A stretch of DNA of 64,000 nucleotides from Chryseobacterium sp. MYb7 (GTDB lineage Bacteria; Bacteroidota; Bacteroidia; Flavobacteriales; Weeksellaceae), in NCBI RefSeq assembly GCF_002979455.1, contig NZ_PCOU01000020.1, positions 1-64,000 of the forward strand, given 5' to 3'. The first letter of the stretch is position 1, and each line of letters begins with the position of its first letter. Below the pieces are notes generated by a model. That model did not search any database, was not told the origin of the DNA, and saw only the letters and a program-made list of their open reading frames with translations. Of the stretch, positions 17,372 through 25,840 are shown piece after piece. The position numbers and the translations under genes were made by a program.

Positions 17372-19149
17372 TGGATGGTTACCAAAACACCGCTGCTATT
17401 TTCTTTATCTTTTACAGAGCAGCTGATATCTTTTTTGTAGAGATCGTTCAGAAGCTGAATTCTTTCCAATGTATTTTTCATTCCTCTGCCCTCTCTGGTC
17501 TTTTGATGCTGGGTTTTCTGCTTTTTACTTTCTTCGATGCCTATTCCGTTGTCTTCAATAAGAATCTTCAGATGAGATTCATTTTTCTCAAAGCTCAATT
17601 TTAAAAATCCTTTGTCAGCTCTGTAACGGAGTCCGTGCCAGACAGCATTTTCCAAAAACGGCTGTAGCAGCATTCCCGGAACCTGAAGATTTTGCATATT
17701 CAGATTTTCATCTACCTCAATTTCATAATCGAATTTATCTGCAAAACGTGTTTTTTCCAAAGCAAGGTAGTTCTGAAGAAGATCCAGTTCCTGTTGAAAA
17801 GGAATAAAGTCTTCGGTTGAATTTTCCATCACACCACGCATTAGTTTGGAAAATTTTGTCAGATACTGATTCGCTTCCAGTTCATTATTAGTTGCGATAA
17901 AGTGATTGACACTATTTAAACTATTAAAAATAAAATGAGGATTCATTTCTCTACGAAGCGACTGAAGGGCTATTTTCTTATTTTTTGTCTGCACCTTTTT
18001 CAGTGTTCTGAAAATAAAAATAATTAATCCGGTCAGCAATATCAAAGCTCCGATCAAGGTATAATTGAAAACATTCTTTTTTCTGAGAAGTTCGTCTTTC
18101 AACCCTTTTTCTTTTTCCAGCTGTGAAATTCGCTGTTCCGTATCTTCCAGAATTTTATTATCAACAAGACTTCTGTCTTTGGAAACGAGATTCGGAAGTT
18201 TTCCCAAAAAGTCTCTGTACAGCTGAACTGAAGCATCTACATTTCCTGAAATGGCATAAAGACTGTCCAGTTTTTTCACACTTCTCTGTGCTTCCAGCGT
18301 ATGACCTTTGTCCAAAGCAATTCCGTAGGCATTTTTCAAAAGATCCACGGCTTCTTTAGGATCATTTTTCTTAATATAAATATCTGCAAGCTCCTGAATC
18401 TGATTGACTTTTTCCTGAGAATTTTCTTTCACGAAATCTTCTTTCAGCACTTTCTTTTTGGCTTCAATAGCTTTCTCGAAATTCTTATTTTCCACATAGA
18501 GATCTGCCAGTTTCTGGTTGATGGCAAGAGCTTGCTGAGGAGCTTCTTTTTTGGAAATTTTATACGCTGTATTCAGGTTTTCTTCAGCACTGGAAACATC
18601 TTTCTGTCTCAGATTAACATCTGCAAGCTGGCTATAGCTCTCTGCAAGATCACCCTGTTCATTTTCCTTTTTAGTGAGATTAATGTTATTCTGAATCGCT
18701 TCTGCTTTAAGTTCGGGTGTGGGAGAAGAAAGTCTTGCCACATCATTAGAATTAACAGCTTTACTTTTTTCACTATAGCTCGCTTGGGCTGCCATACTGT
18801 AATTGCTAATGGCTGGTGTTATTTTATTCTGCTTTTCCTGTGACTGGGCTAGTCTTCGGGTAGATTTTTCAATATTGGGCTTGTCATTGAGTTTTTCATA
18901 TAGCTTTTTTGCTTTTGTATAATACTCTTCACTTTTCGCAAAGTTTCCCCCATTGAAAAATGTTTCTCCAATATTATAGTATGAATCTGCCTGGGCAGGT
19001 TCATTTTTGTTGTCCATTGCTTTTTTCAGCTTCTTCGTTTCCACCTGCACTTCTTCCACAGCAGCACTGCTATTAGTAGTGGTTTGGGAATACATTGTAT
19101 TTCCCAAGAGCACCAGTAAAAAGAGCGTAAAGAGTTTAAGCATTTTCAT
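17356..19149 (-). CDS. TPR sensor histidine kinase of the LytS/YehU type
   Basis: A 597-residue sensor kinase. It has a signal peptide (MLKLFTLFLLVLLGNTMYSQ), a long periplasmic domain of tetratricopeptide-like helices (about 30-320), a coiled segment, one membrane helix near 362-380 (FNYTLIGALILLTGLIIFIF) and a cytoplasmic kinase of the His_kinase family. The phosphorylation box is RREMNPHFIFNSLNSVNHF and the ATP site has EDNGIGIEESK and GRGMKNTLERI. Kinases of this class phosphorylate LytTR regulators; the fitting partner is at 14834-15568. The gene is divergent from the SIMPL gene at 19284, and the shared gap carries a paired direct repeat that could control both. Confidence 0.93.
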   Translation of the reverse strand: MKMLKLFTLFLLVLLGNTMYSQTTTNSSAAVEEVQVETKKLKKAMDNKNEPAQADSYYNIGETFFNGGNFAKSEEYYTKAKKLYEKLNDKPNIEKSTRRLAQSQEKQNKITPAISNYSMAAQASYSEKSKAVNSNDVARLSSPTPELKAEAIQNNINLTKKENEQGDLAESYSQLADVNLRQKDVSSAEENLNTAYKISKKEAPQQALAINQKLADLYVENKNFEKAIEAKKKVLKEDFVKENSQEKVNQIQELADIYIKKNDPKEAVDLLKNAYGIALDKGHTLEAQRSVKKLDSLYAISGNVDASVQLYRDFLGKLPNLVSKDRSLVDNKILEDTEQRISQLEKEKGLKDELLRKKNVFNYTLIGALILLTGLIIFIFRTLKKVQTKNKKIALQSLRREMNPHFIFNSLNSVNHFIATNNELEANQYLTKFSKLMRGVMENSTEDFIPFQQELDLLQNYLALEKTRFADKFDYEIEVDENLNMQNLQVPGMLLQPFLENAVWHGLRYRADKGFLKLSFEKNESHLKILIEDNGIGIEESKKQKTQHQKTREGRGMKNTLERIQLLNDLYKKDISCSVKDKENSSGVLVTIQINLK

Positions 19150-19190
19150 AAAACAAAGATATACATATATATAGTCTGCTCAAAAACTAT

Positions 19191-19256
19191 TCACCAAGTG
19201 AAGTTTCCCATTCACCAAGTTGAGTCTCTGATACTGTGACCGTAAGGCTAAGTTTG
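19191..19256 (+). promoter_or_regulatory. LytTR-type paired direct repeat and -7 box, copy 1
   Basis: TCACCAAGT occurs at 19191-19199 and again at 19212-19220: two identical 9-bp units with a 12-base spacer (period 21, two helical turns). The -7 box TAAGTTTG (19249-19256) follows 28 bases after the second unit and matches TAnnTTTG exactly. The ATG of the SIMPL gene is at 19284. The repeat also lies 42 bases in front of the divergent histidine kinase start. Spacing and position match known LytTR operators bound as activator sites next to the core promoter. Binding by the regulator at 14834 is inferred. Confidence 0.8.
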
Positions 19257-19283
19257 AGGCAAAATAATTCAAATTTAAAAATC

Positions 19284-20201
19284 ATGAAAAAACTAACATT
19301 TACATTTTGTATCATCGCTGCGTCTTTTTTTAATCTTTCAAAAGCACAGGTGGGAGGAAACCAAATCTACAGAGACAGAAATAACACTGATTATTCCGTT
19401 CCCAGAAATCTCACTGAATTTAACAATACCAATAGTTATTTCACTAACGACTCCACACTGATTGTCAATGTAAAAATATTGATGAACAGGCCTGCAGACC
19501 GTTACAAAATAACCCTCGGGCTGAATGAGGAAGCTGACACTCCAAAAATTGCCTTGGAGAATATCAATAAGAGAATCAATGGTTTTATCAAAAGAATATC
19601 TTCAATGGGAATCAAAAGTGATGCTATTTTTGTGGATTTTATTTCACAAACGAAAGTCTATGATTACAATATCAATAAAGATTCACAGACAACCATCCAG
19701 AAAATGAATGGATTTGAAACCAAGAAAAATATCATTATTACAGTAAATAAGCACTCAATGATTGAAAAGCTGATCTCAGAAGCTTCCGATTTTCAGATTT
19801 ATGATGTGATCAAAGTAGATTATATCAGCAATGATATTGATACCATTCAGGAAGATCTGCTCAAAGAAGCATATGCTGTTTTTGACAAAAAGAAAGAAAA
19901 CTATTTTAAACTGTTTAAAAAGGAAATTATCGGAAGCCCTACAGCTACATCAGGCTTTACATATGTTTTCCCTAAAAGCCAATATCAGAATTATACGGCT
20001 TTTGAAAGTGCGAATGTTACTTATGGATATGACACCAGATATGTAAAGAAGGAAGAAAGAAAATCAAAAACCTTTTATTATGATGGTACAGATTATACCG
20101 GTTTTGATAAGGTCATCAATAATGCTGATTCTGAAGTGGGTATACAATATATCATGAACCTCAGCGTAAAATATGACCTGAAAAAGAATAAAGAGAAATA
20201 A
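19284..20201 (+). CDS. Exported SIMPL-domain-like protein
   Basis: A 305-residue exported protein with signal peptide MKKLTFTFCIIAASFFNLSKAQ. The frame is open from 19236, but the ATG at 19284 gives this clean signal. The body resembles a divergent SIMPL (DUF541) domain: an N-terminal strand-rich part with NVKILMNRPADRYKITLGL, then helices and GFETKKNIIITVNKHSMIE, then VIKVDYISNDID, in the same order as in the neighbouring SIMPL protein. SIMPL proteins are periplasmic or surface proteins of uncertain role, linked to envelope stress. It is the first of three genes that share the same promoter element. Confidence 0.78.
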   Translation: MKKLTFTFCIIAASFFNLSKAQVGGNQIYRDRNNTDYSVPRNLTEFNNTNSYFTNDSTLIVNVKILMNRPADRYKITLGLNEEADTPKIALENINKRINGFIKRISSMGIKSDAIFVDFISQTKVYDYNINKDSQTTIQKMNGFETKKNIIITVNKHSMIEKLISEASDFQIYDVIKVDYISNDIDTIQEDLLKEAYAVFDKKKENYFKLFKKEIIGSPTATSGFTYVFPKSQYQNYTAFESANVTYGYDTRYVKKEERKSKTFYYDGTDYTGFDKVINNADSEVGIQYIMNLSVKYDLKKNKEK

Positions 20202-20288
20202 AATAAAACTCCTCTTCATCATCTTAACAGCTTAAAGAATTTTAGTGGTTCAAAAGTCTTTTTACCTCGTACTTCTTTTTCCAAAGGC

Positions 20289-20353
20289 TCACCAAGTGAA
20301 AACTCCATTTCACCAAGTCTCCCGGATTCCGGTTTCTGATCTGTGTAATTTTA
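20289..20353 (+). promoter_or_regulatory. LytTR-type paired direct repeat and -7 box, copy 2
   Basis: TCACCAAGT at 20289-20297 and at 20310-20318 (12-base spacer). The -7-like box TAATTTTA (20346-20353) starts 28 bases after the second unit begins its downstream gap (27 bases between). The ATG of the downstream SIMPL gene is at 20386. Geometry is the same as in copies 1 and 3. Confidence 0.8.
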
Positions 20354-20385
20354 CATCAGAATTAAAAATTTAAAAACAGGAAATT

Positions 20386-21060
20386 ATGAAATTGAAACAT
20401 TTTTTATTAATCGGAATTTTAACCCTTGGAAGCTTTGTAAATGCTCAGGAAGTAAAGAAAAACGCCATTGAAGTAACGGGCGTTGCCGAAATGGAAGTGG
20501 AACCGGATGAAATCATCTTCAGCATCGGGATAAAAGCTGATAATAAAAACGATCTGGCAGATAATGAAAAGAAGTTATTTGATATCTTAAAAAATGCAGG
20601 AGTAAAGAACGAGGATATTAAATTCAAATCAATGTATCAGAATATCTATTCTAAAACGGCCAAGTTTTCTAAGAACTATCAGTTTAAAGCCAGCACAAAA
20701 TCAAGTCTCAGCAAAATCTTTGAAGATCTGAACCAAAAATGGGTAAGCAGCCTGAACATTGCAGAGGTAAAGAATACTAAAATTGCAGATTTCAGAAAAG
20801 CAGTGAAGATCAACGCTTTGAAAGCGGCTAAAGAAAAAGCTGATTATTTGTTGGAAAGCATGGGCAAAAAAACAGGAAATGCTCTTGAAATTGTAGAAAT
20901 AGAAGACTATACCAGCGATATGATCATGCCTGCAGCTTATAAAGGAAGATCTTACGGTGTGCAGGTGGAAATGGCTGATGCTCCGGTAGATTTCTCTTTT
21001 GATAATATCGAAAACATCAAGCTGAAATACAGCATCAAAACAAAGTACGAAATCCTTTAA
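20386..21060 (+). CDS. SIMPL domain-containing protein (DUF541)
   Basis: A 224-residue exported protein: signal peptide MKLKHFLLIGILTLGSFVNAQ, then a SIMPL (DUF541) domain over nearly the whole mature length. Typical parts are IEVTGVAEMEVEPDEIIFSIG, the helix NEKKLFDILKNAGV and the second helix ALKAAKEKADYLLESMGKK with GNALEIVEIEDY. Family members form oligomeric rings in the periplasm or outside; the role is not settled. It has its own copy of the paired direct repeat and its own terminator (21079-21098), so it is separately transcribed but co-regulated with the SIMPL-like gene before it and the MuiA-like gene after it. Confidence 0.9.
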   Translation: MKLKHFLLIGILTLGSFVNAQEVKKNAIEVTGVAEMEVEPDEIIFSIGIKADNKNDLADNEKKLFDILKNAGVKNEDIKFKSMYQNIYSKTAKFSKNYQFKASTKSSLSKIFEDLNQKWVSSLNIAEVKNTKIADFRKAVKINALKAAKEKADYLLESMGKKTGNALEIVEIEDYTSDMIMPAAYKGRSYGVQVEMADAPVDFSFDNIENIKLKYSIKTKYEIL

Positions 21061-21078
21061 AATAACAGATTTAAAAAG

Positions 21079-21106
21079 ACAGTTCCTTCAGGAGCTGTTT
21101 TTTTTT
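21079..21106 (+). terminator. Terminator after SIMPL gene
   Basis: Arms ACAGTTCC (21079-21086) and GGAGCTGT (21091-21098), one G-T pair, 4-base loop, followed by nine T. Confidence 0.8.
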
Positions 21107-21183
21107 GTTCTATGCTATTCGGTTATTAGGTTTCTGACTGAAAAAGAATATCTGTCTATCCATTAACATCTGGTCAACGGTAA

Positions 21184-21205
21184 AGGCTTCGACTCCGCTC
21201 AGCCT
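21184..21205. repeat. Short intergenic hairpin repeat (CTTCGACTCCGCTCAG type)
   Basis: AGGCT (21184-21188) and AGCCT (21201-21205) flank TTCGACTCCGCTC. I recall this element as frequent between genes of flavobacteria. A related stretch, TTCGGCTATGCTCAGGAT, is inside the repeat at 48329-48420. Confidence 0.55.
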
Positions 21206-21290
21206 GACAATCCTGACAGTATTGAAAATTACATATTAGATTAGCATTATCACACGGAATATATAACCAGATTCTTCCTTATTTTATCAT

Positions 21291-21355
21291 CCACCAAGTG
21301 AAACCTTCTGTTCACCAAGTTTCCCGATTTCCAGCCTTAAATAGGGATAATTTTA
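21291..21355 (+). promoter_or_regulatory. LytTR-type paired direct repeat and -7 box, copy 3
   Basis: CCACCAAGT at 21291-21299 (one base differs from the other units) and TCACCAAGT at 21312-21320, 12-base spacer. The -7-like box TAATTTTA is at 21348-21355, 27 bases behind the second unit, and the ATG of the MuiA-like gene is at 21381. Copies 2 and 3 also share the sequence TAATTTTACnTCAG around the box. Confidence 0.8.
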
Positions 21356-21380
21356 CTTCAGGAATTTAAAATAATAAACG

Positions 21381-22982
21381 ATGAAACGCTTTTTTTTAAT
21401 ATTAATCACCTTTTCGGTTTCCTTTCTCAAAGCACAGGAAATCAGAAAAGAAATTGAAGTAAAACAGGCCACCATATTTTTACAAGGAGCAAAGGTTTTC
21501 GGAAGCACAAATGTGAACCTTCAGAAAGGAAGAAATATCGTGAAGATTATCAACCTTCCCAACAACCTGGATGAGAATACCTACAAAATCAATCTTGAGA
21601 AAAATACAACGCTTCTTTCTATTACTCCTCAAAGCAATTTTTTGAAAAACGATGAACTGTCGGAGAATGAAAAAAAGCTTGCAATGGAAACCAAAAAGCT
21701 CCAAAGACAAGTCAGCCTGCTGAATATCCAAATCAAAAACCTGACGGGTGAGCAGCATATCATTAATGATAATTTAAAAATTTCCACCAATGATAAATCT
21801 ACACCGCAAGAACAGCTGATTAAGCTTACTGAGTTTTATAGAAAGAGAATGCTGGAAATTGATAATCAGGTATTTCTTCTGAATGAACAGAAAACTGTTC
21901 TGGATGAAAGTATTGCAAAACTCAACAACCAGTCTGCGGAAGAGCAAACCCATAAAAATACCAATCGTAAAGAGCTTCTGCTGGAAATTCTTGCCGATCA
22001 TGAAACGAATCTGAATCTTGGAGTAAGCTATATTGTTTCCGATGCAGGATGGATTCCTTCTTACGACCTGCGTGCCGAGTCTGTGAAAAAGCCTCTTGAG
22101 ATGGTTTATAAGGGTAAAATTTATCAGAAAACCGGACAAGACTGGAAAAATGTAAAGCTGTTTGTTTCTACCTACAGACCTTCATACAATCAGGACAGAC
22201 CGATTTTGTCTCCGCTTTATGTAGCTGAATACACGCCATATAACTCTCAGATGGAAATTGCAGGTTATAAATCTAAAAAAGAAATTTCAGCAGCTAATGC
22301 GTATCAGATGAGAGAAGATATTGCTGCAAAACCAAGCCAGATTCCGGTAGCTACAGTTTCTGACAGCCAGATGAATGTGGTTTATGAATTGAATTACAAT
22401 CAGACCATTGTAAGCCAGGAAAAGGAACAATATGTTATCCTGGATAAAAAACAAGTTGATGCTACCTACAAATACCATACGGTTCCAAAACTTAACAACC
22501 AGATATTCCTGATGGCTTTTGTGAAAAACTGGCAAAACCTCAATCTCATCAATGGCGAAGCCAATATTTACTTTGAGGATAATTATATCGGAAAAACCAA
22601 TATTACAAGCAACTATGTAAAAGATGAATTCCCAATTTCGCTTGGAGTGGATGAAAGAATTACAGTCAAAAGAATCAAGCTTGAAGATAAAACCTCTCAA
22701 AAAGCAATGAATTCCAATAAATGGGAAACAGAGTCTTATCAAATCAGCATCAGAAATAATACGAAAGAAAATATTGAACTGGAAGTTCTTGATCAGCTTC
22801 CGATCAGCGAAAACTCTAAGATTCTGGTTAAAACATTAGACCTTGGCGGTGGAAGTCTTGATGATAAAACGGGAAGTATCTTGTGGAATAAAAACATAGG
22901 TTCTGGCAATTCTGAAAAGATTACTTTCTCTTATGAAGTGAAATATCCTAAAGATATACAGATTCAGTATTATAGCAGATAA
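21381..22982 (+). CDS. MuiA family protein (DUF4140/DUF4139)
   Basis: A 533-residue exported protein with signal peptide MKRFFLILITFSVSFLKAQ. The N-terminal DUF4140 domain (about 20-120) has VKQATIFLQGAKVFGSTNVNL and a coiled-coil segment follows (about 80-195, NEKKLAMETKKLQRQVSLL). The DUF4139 domain covers about 200-530, with LGVSYIVSDAGWIPSYDLRA and the final IVYKVKYPKD-like strand FSYEVKYPKD. The family is called mucoidy inhibitor MuiA after one reported effect on capsule; the biochemical role is unknown. The usual length is 500-600 residues. It is the third gene with the paired direct repeat promoter, which ties it to the SIMPL proteins and the LytS/LytR pair. Confidence 0.92.
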   Translation: MKRFFLILITFSVSFLKAQEIRKEIEVKQATIFLQGAKVFGSTNVNLQKGRNIVKIINLPNNLDENTYKINLEKNTTLLSITPQSNFLKNDELSENEKKLAMETKKLQRQVSLLNIQIKNLTGEQHIINDNLKISTNDKSTPQEQLIKLTEFYRKRMLEIDNQVFLLNEQKTVLDESIAKLNNQSAEEQTHKNTNRKELLLEILADHETNLNLGVSYIVSDAGWIPSYDLRAESVKKPLEMVYKGKIYQKTGQDWKNVKLFVSTYRPSYNQDRPILSPLYVAEYTPYNSQMEIAGYKSKKEISAANAYQMREDIAAKPSQIPVATVSDSQMNVVYELNYNQTIVSQEKEQYVILDKKQVDATYKYHTVPKLNNQIFLMAFVKNWQNLNLINGEANIYFEDNYIGKTNITSNYVKDEFPISLGVDERITVKRIKLEDKTSQKAMNSNKWETESYQISIRNNTKENIELEVLDQLPISENSKILVKTLDLGGGSLDDKTGSILWNKNIGSGNSEKITFSYEVKYPKDIQIQYYSR

Positions 22983-23023
22983 TGCAAAAGAATATTTCTT
23001 TAGAAATTAATTTTTCAGCAACG

Positions 23024-23050
23024 AATAATCCGGCTATTTGCCGGATTATT
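23024..23050 (+). terminator. Terminator after MuiA-like gene
   Basis: Ten-base arms AATAATCCGG (23024-23033) and CCGGATTATT (23041-23050) around a 7-base loop, then TGTG without a long T run. The T-rich end of the right arm can act as the release part. Confidence 0.65.
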
Positions 23051-23095
23051 TGTGAAATAACATACTCTCTAAAATCATATCATATGTATTAAAAA

Positions 23096-23115
23096 ACCGC
23101 TTCTCAGGAAGCGGT
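23096..23115. terminator. Second hairpin behind MuiA-like gene
   Basis: Eight-base arms ACCGCTTC (23096-23103) and GAAGCGGT (23108-23115) around a 4-base loop, with six A in front. On the minus strand these A form a T run, so it would stop transcription coming from the right. No minus-strand gene ends directly here, which is odd. Confidence 0.6.
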
Positions 23116-23454
23116 AAAACACATTTATTACTATCTGGCTATGATGAAAACGTCAGACAATTAATGAAAAAAAATATTTAATTTTTAATAACTTATCAAT
23201 TGTATTTTTATCAAATACGTTACCAAATATATTTAAACCTATCAATAAAAAAACATATAAAATGAAATATCAAGCATTTATTAACAAAGGATAATTAATT
23301 TTTAACATGTGTTAATAAATAAAGATTTTGATAATTTTTTATAGTAAGTTTATTGATTTTTGATAATAGAAGTATTGGAAATCCATATTTTCTCTTACCT
23401 AAATGAGACACTATCCATTTTTCTATTTTATATTAGCTTTATAAAAAACAACAA
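23116..23454. other. AT-rich region in front of the Crp/Fnr-type gene
   Basis: About 340 bases with very high A+T and long runs of A and T. No open frame of note, RNA gene or repeat was seen. It must hold the promoter of the regulator gene at 23455. Confidence 0.5.
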
Positions 23455-24036
23455 ATGATAAAATCTAATGAATTTACGACAGCTTATTTCGAGCAAAATG
23501 ATTTTCTCGATGACAGAGATAGGGAGAAGCTGCTTGAGATGGCTCAGCTCGTAACATATCCCATGAATAAAATAGTATTACACAAAGGAGAGCAGATAAG
23601 CCAGGTAGGGATCATCCTCAAAGGTCTGATAAGAGTGTATGACAAAAATAACAAAACGGTTTGGCTTGCTTACGAAAATCAGCCGTACGGGTCTATGGAA
23701 ATTTTAGGTCTTCAGCGTTCTTCTACGGTCACCTATGAAACACTGGAAGAAACAACTATGTTTTTGCTTAATTATATTGAGCTTGAGAATGCAATAATAG
23801 AATATCCAAATATCGGAAAACTGCTTTTAATGTATTGGAAAAGCACTGCTATGTCTATTTATGGACATTTTCATTCTTTTCTGACATTAACTCCTGAAGA
23901 ACGGTATTTACAATTGCTTCAACAAAATTCAAAATTAATTTTACGGGTAAAATCTAAAGATCTGGCAACTTATCTGGGAATGCATCCGGTATCATTAAGT
24001 AGATTGAAAAAAAGATATTTTATCCAAAATAAATAG
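23455..24036 (+). CDS. Crp/Fnr family transcription regulator
   Basis: A 193-residue regulator of the Crp/Fnr type. The N-terminal cyclic-nucleotide-binding fold (about 20-125) has VLHKGEQISQVGIILKGLIR with the family Gly residues, but lacks the Arg-Ser pocket typical of true cAMP binders, so another or no ligand is likely. A dimer helix follows and a short C-terminal helix-turn-helix (about 160-190, KDLATYLGMHPVSLSRLKKR). No Cys cluster for an iron-sulphur centre is present. It is convergent with the FAD oxidoreductase gene; its target cannot be read from the sequence. Confidence 0.9.
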   Translation: MIKSNEFTTAYFEQNDFLDDRDREKLLEMAQLVTYPMNKIVLHKGEQISQVGIILKGLIRVYDKNNKTVWLAYENQPYGSMEILGLQRSSTVTYETLEETTMFLLNYIELENAIIEYPNIGKLLLMYWKSTAMSIYGHFHSFLTLTPEERYLQLLQQNSKLILRVKSKDLATYLGMHPVSLSRLKKRYFIQNK

Positions 24037-24069
24037 TATTTTACACAAAAGAAAAAGAGGTTCAATTAT

Positions 24070-25275
24070 TTATCGTCCAAATTTAAAATATTTTGACAAT
24101 GGATGTTTTTTATTTTTCATAAACAAAGAAACCATTTCCATCCCTGTTATGGAAAAGGTGATTCCATTTCCTCCAAAACCCAGAACGAAATAACAGTTTT
24201 TAAATTTTTGATGTTCTCCAATATAAGGAAGCCCGTCTTTTGTTTCCCCAAAAGTTCCAGCCCAGACAAAGTCAGTGTAAAAATGGTAATCTGGCTTTAT
24301 TTTGTTTAAATTTTTCAGAATCTCTTTTTCTTTTTTATGAAGTATAGCGTCACGCTTTTCTGCACCATAAAAATCTTCATCTCCTCCACCTATCAAAAGT
24401 CTTCCCTCATCAGTAGTTCTCATGTAGAGATAAGGATCATCAGTATTCCAGACTAATGTACTGCCAATATTTTTAAACTTTTTTCTGTCTATTTCAGAAA
24501 CAACAGCATACGTACTTTTCAGGTTAACGAAGTTTTCTTTCAAAAGGTTTTTGCTCTCATAACCGATACAGTAAATAATCTTTTTTGCTTTGATCTCAAA
24601 TCCACTGTCTACTGTAATCAGATTAAAACCTTTACGTTCTTCAACTTTTATCATTTCAGTCTTATCAAATATTTTCAATCCTTTTTTTACATTATGCATG
24701 AACAGCTCATGAGCAAACTGAAAGGCATCAATACTGGCACCCTGTTTTGATAAAATTCCGCCATAGGTATTCTCAAATTCAAATTTTTCCAAAATATCCT
24801 TTGCTTCCAGCCATTCTACATCGAATCCGTTTTGCTTTCTGGCTTCGTATTCTTTCTTCAGCCATTCTGCATCTTTCTTTTTTGAAGCAAAATACAGTGA
24901 CTTTTTTCGTTTGAAACCAGCTCTGGACTTAGTCAGTTGTGAAAGCTTTTCCAGCGCATCAATTGCTTCGCTGCAGGCTTTATAACTCAGAACAGCCCCT
25001 TTTTCGCCTATTTTTTCTGTCAGTTCATACAAAGGAACATCTATTTCGTACTGGAGCATTGAAGTAGTAGCAGAAGTACTGCCATTGCAAAGTTCTCTTT
25101 TATCAATAAGAATAGTGGCAAAGCCATCTTCTATCATCTGATGGGCAATCAGGCTTCCTGTAATGCCACCACCTATGATGAGAACATCGCATTCTTCGTT
25201 TGATTTTAATGAAGGATAAGATGCTAATAATCCGTTTTTTAAAAGCCAGAAAGGTTCATTTGATTTTAAATCCAT
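24070..25275 (-). CDS. FAD-dependent oxidoreductase (DAO family)
   Basis: A 401-residue flavoprotein of the D-amino acid oxidase superfamily. The dinucleotide-binding motif is DVLIIGGGITGSLIAHQ near residues 29-45, followed by ILIDKREL. A second family signature is LLIGGGDEDFYG and the C-terminal PYIGEHQKFKNCYFVLGFGG, which holds the FAD. Enzymes of this group oxidise secondary or tertiary amines or glycine-type substrates; the substrate here is unknown. There is no C-terminal Rieske domain, which some relatives carry. It stands alone with its own promoter in the gap before 25392. Confidence 0.9.
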   Translation of the reverse strand: MDLKSNEPFWLLKNGLLASYPSLKSNEECDVLIIGGGITGSLIAHQMIEDGFATILIDKRELCNGSTSATTSMLQYEIDVPLYELTEKIGEKGAVLSYKACSEAIDALEKLSQLTKSRAGFKRKKSLYFASKKKDAEWLKKEYEARKQNGFDVEWLEAKDILEKFEFENTYGGILSKQGASIDAFQFAHELFMHNVKKGLKIFDKTEMIKVEERKGFNLITVDSGFEIKAKKIIYCIGYESKNLLKENFVNLKSTYAVVSEIDRKKFKNIGSTLVWNTDDPYLYMRTTDEGRLLIGGGDEDFYGAEKRDAILHKKEKEILKNLNKIKPDYHFYTDFVWAGTFGETKDGLPYIGEHQKFKNCYFVLGFGGNGITFSITGMEMVSLFMKNKKHPLSKYFKFGR

Positions 25276-25391
25276 ATTGATATTTTACATTTAAAATATC
25301 AACATTTATACCTTTTTTAACAATTTTCCATTAAATAATGGTTCAATTATTGTTATTTTTTTAAACTAAACCACCAAAAAAAATATTTATT

Positions 25392-25772
25392 ATGATAACA
25401 ATTATTCCAGAAGCTCCGGAGAATGTTGCAGCATTTAATGCAACGGGAGAGGTAACGAAAGAGGATTTTGAAAGATTGGTAATTCCGCGTGTAAAAGAGA
25501 AGGTAGAGCAATTCGGTGAACTCAACTATTTATTGTATTTGGATACCGACCTGGATAATTTTACTGTGGGTGCATGGCTTGAAGATTTGCTGTTAGGATT
25601 GAAAAATCTTACCAACTGGAATCGTTCAGCTATTGTTACGGATAAAGAAGGGATCCGTGATTTTACCAGTATTTTTAGTGTTCTGATGCCGGGCGAGTTT
25701 AAATCTTTCCCAAAAGAAAATTTATACAATGCTCTCTATTGGTGCAAAAACGGAGATGAAGTAGAGGCATAA
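25392..25772 (+). CDS. SpoIIAA/STAS-like protein
   Basis: A 126-residue cytosolic protein of the SpoIIAA-like (STAS superfamily) type. The start MITIIPEAPENVAAFNATGEVTKEDFE and the strand NYLLYLDTD leading to TVGAWLEDLLLGLKN are typical. Members of this family are thought to bind lipophilic ligands or act in stress regulation; no anti-sigma partner is next to it. It is divergent from the FAD oxidoreductase gene and ends at a good terminator. Confidence 0.82.
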   Translation: MITIIPEAPENVAAFNATGEVTKEDFERLVIPRVKEKVEQFGELNYLLYLDTDLDNFTVGAWLEDLLLGLKNLTNWNRSAIVTDKEGIRDFTSIFSVLMPGEFKSFPKENLYNALYWCKNGDEVEA

Positions 25773-25789
25773 AACTTATCTTATAAAAA

Positions 25790-25818
25790 ATCGCCTGTTT
25801 CAGTACGAGACAGGCGAT
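25790..25818. terminator. Bidirectional terminator
   Basis: ATCGCCTGTTTC (25790-25801) pairs with GAGACAGGCGAT (25807-25818) with one G-T pair. A run precedes and T-rich sequence follows, so it fits both the STAS-like gene and the convergent MFS gene. Confidence 0.85.
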
Positions 25819-25840
25819 GTTATTTTTAAATATTACTCAT

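Noticed and set aside
23455..24036. FNR-type oxygen sensor with iron-sulphur cluster
   Set aside because: The protein has no N-terminal Cys cluster, so only the general Crp/Fnr family is supported.
24070..25275. Rieske-type glycine betaine or amine oxidase with fused iron-sulphur domain
   Set aside because: The protein ends after the FAD-binding part; no CxH..CxxH motif is present.
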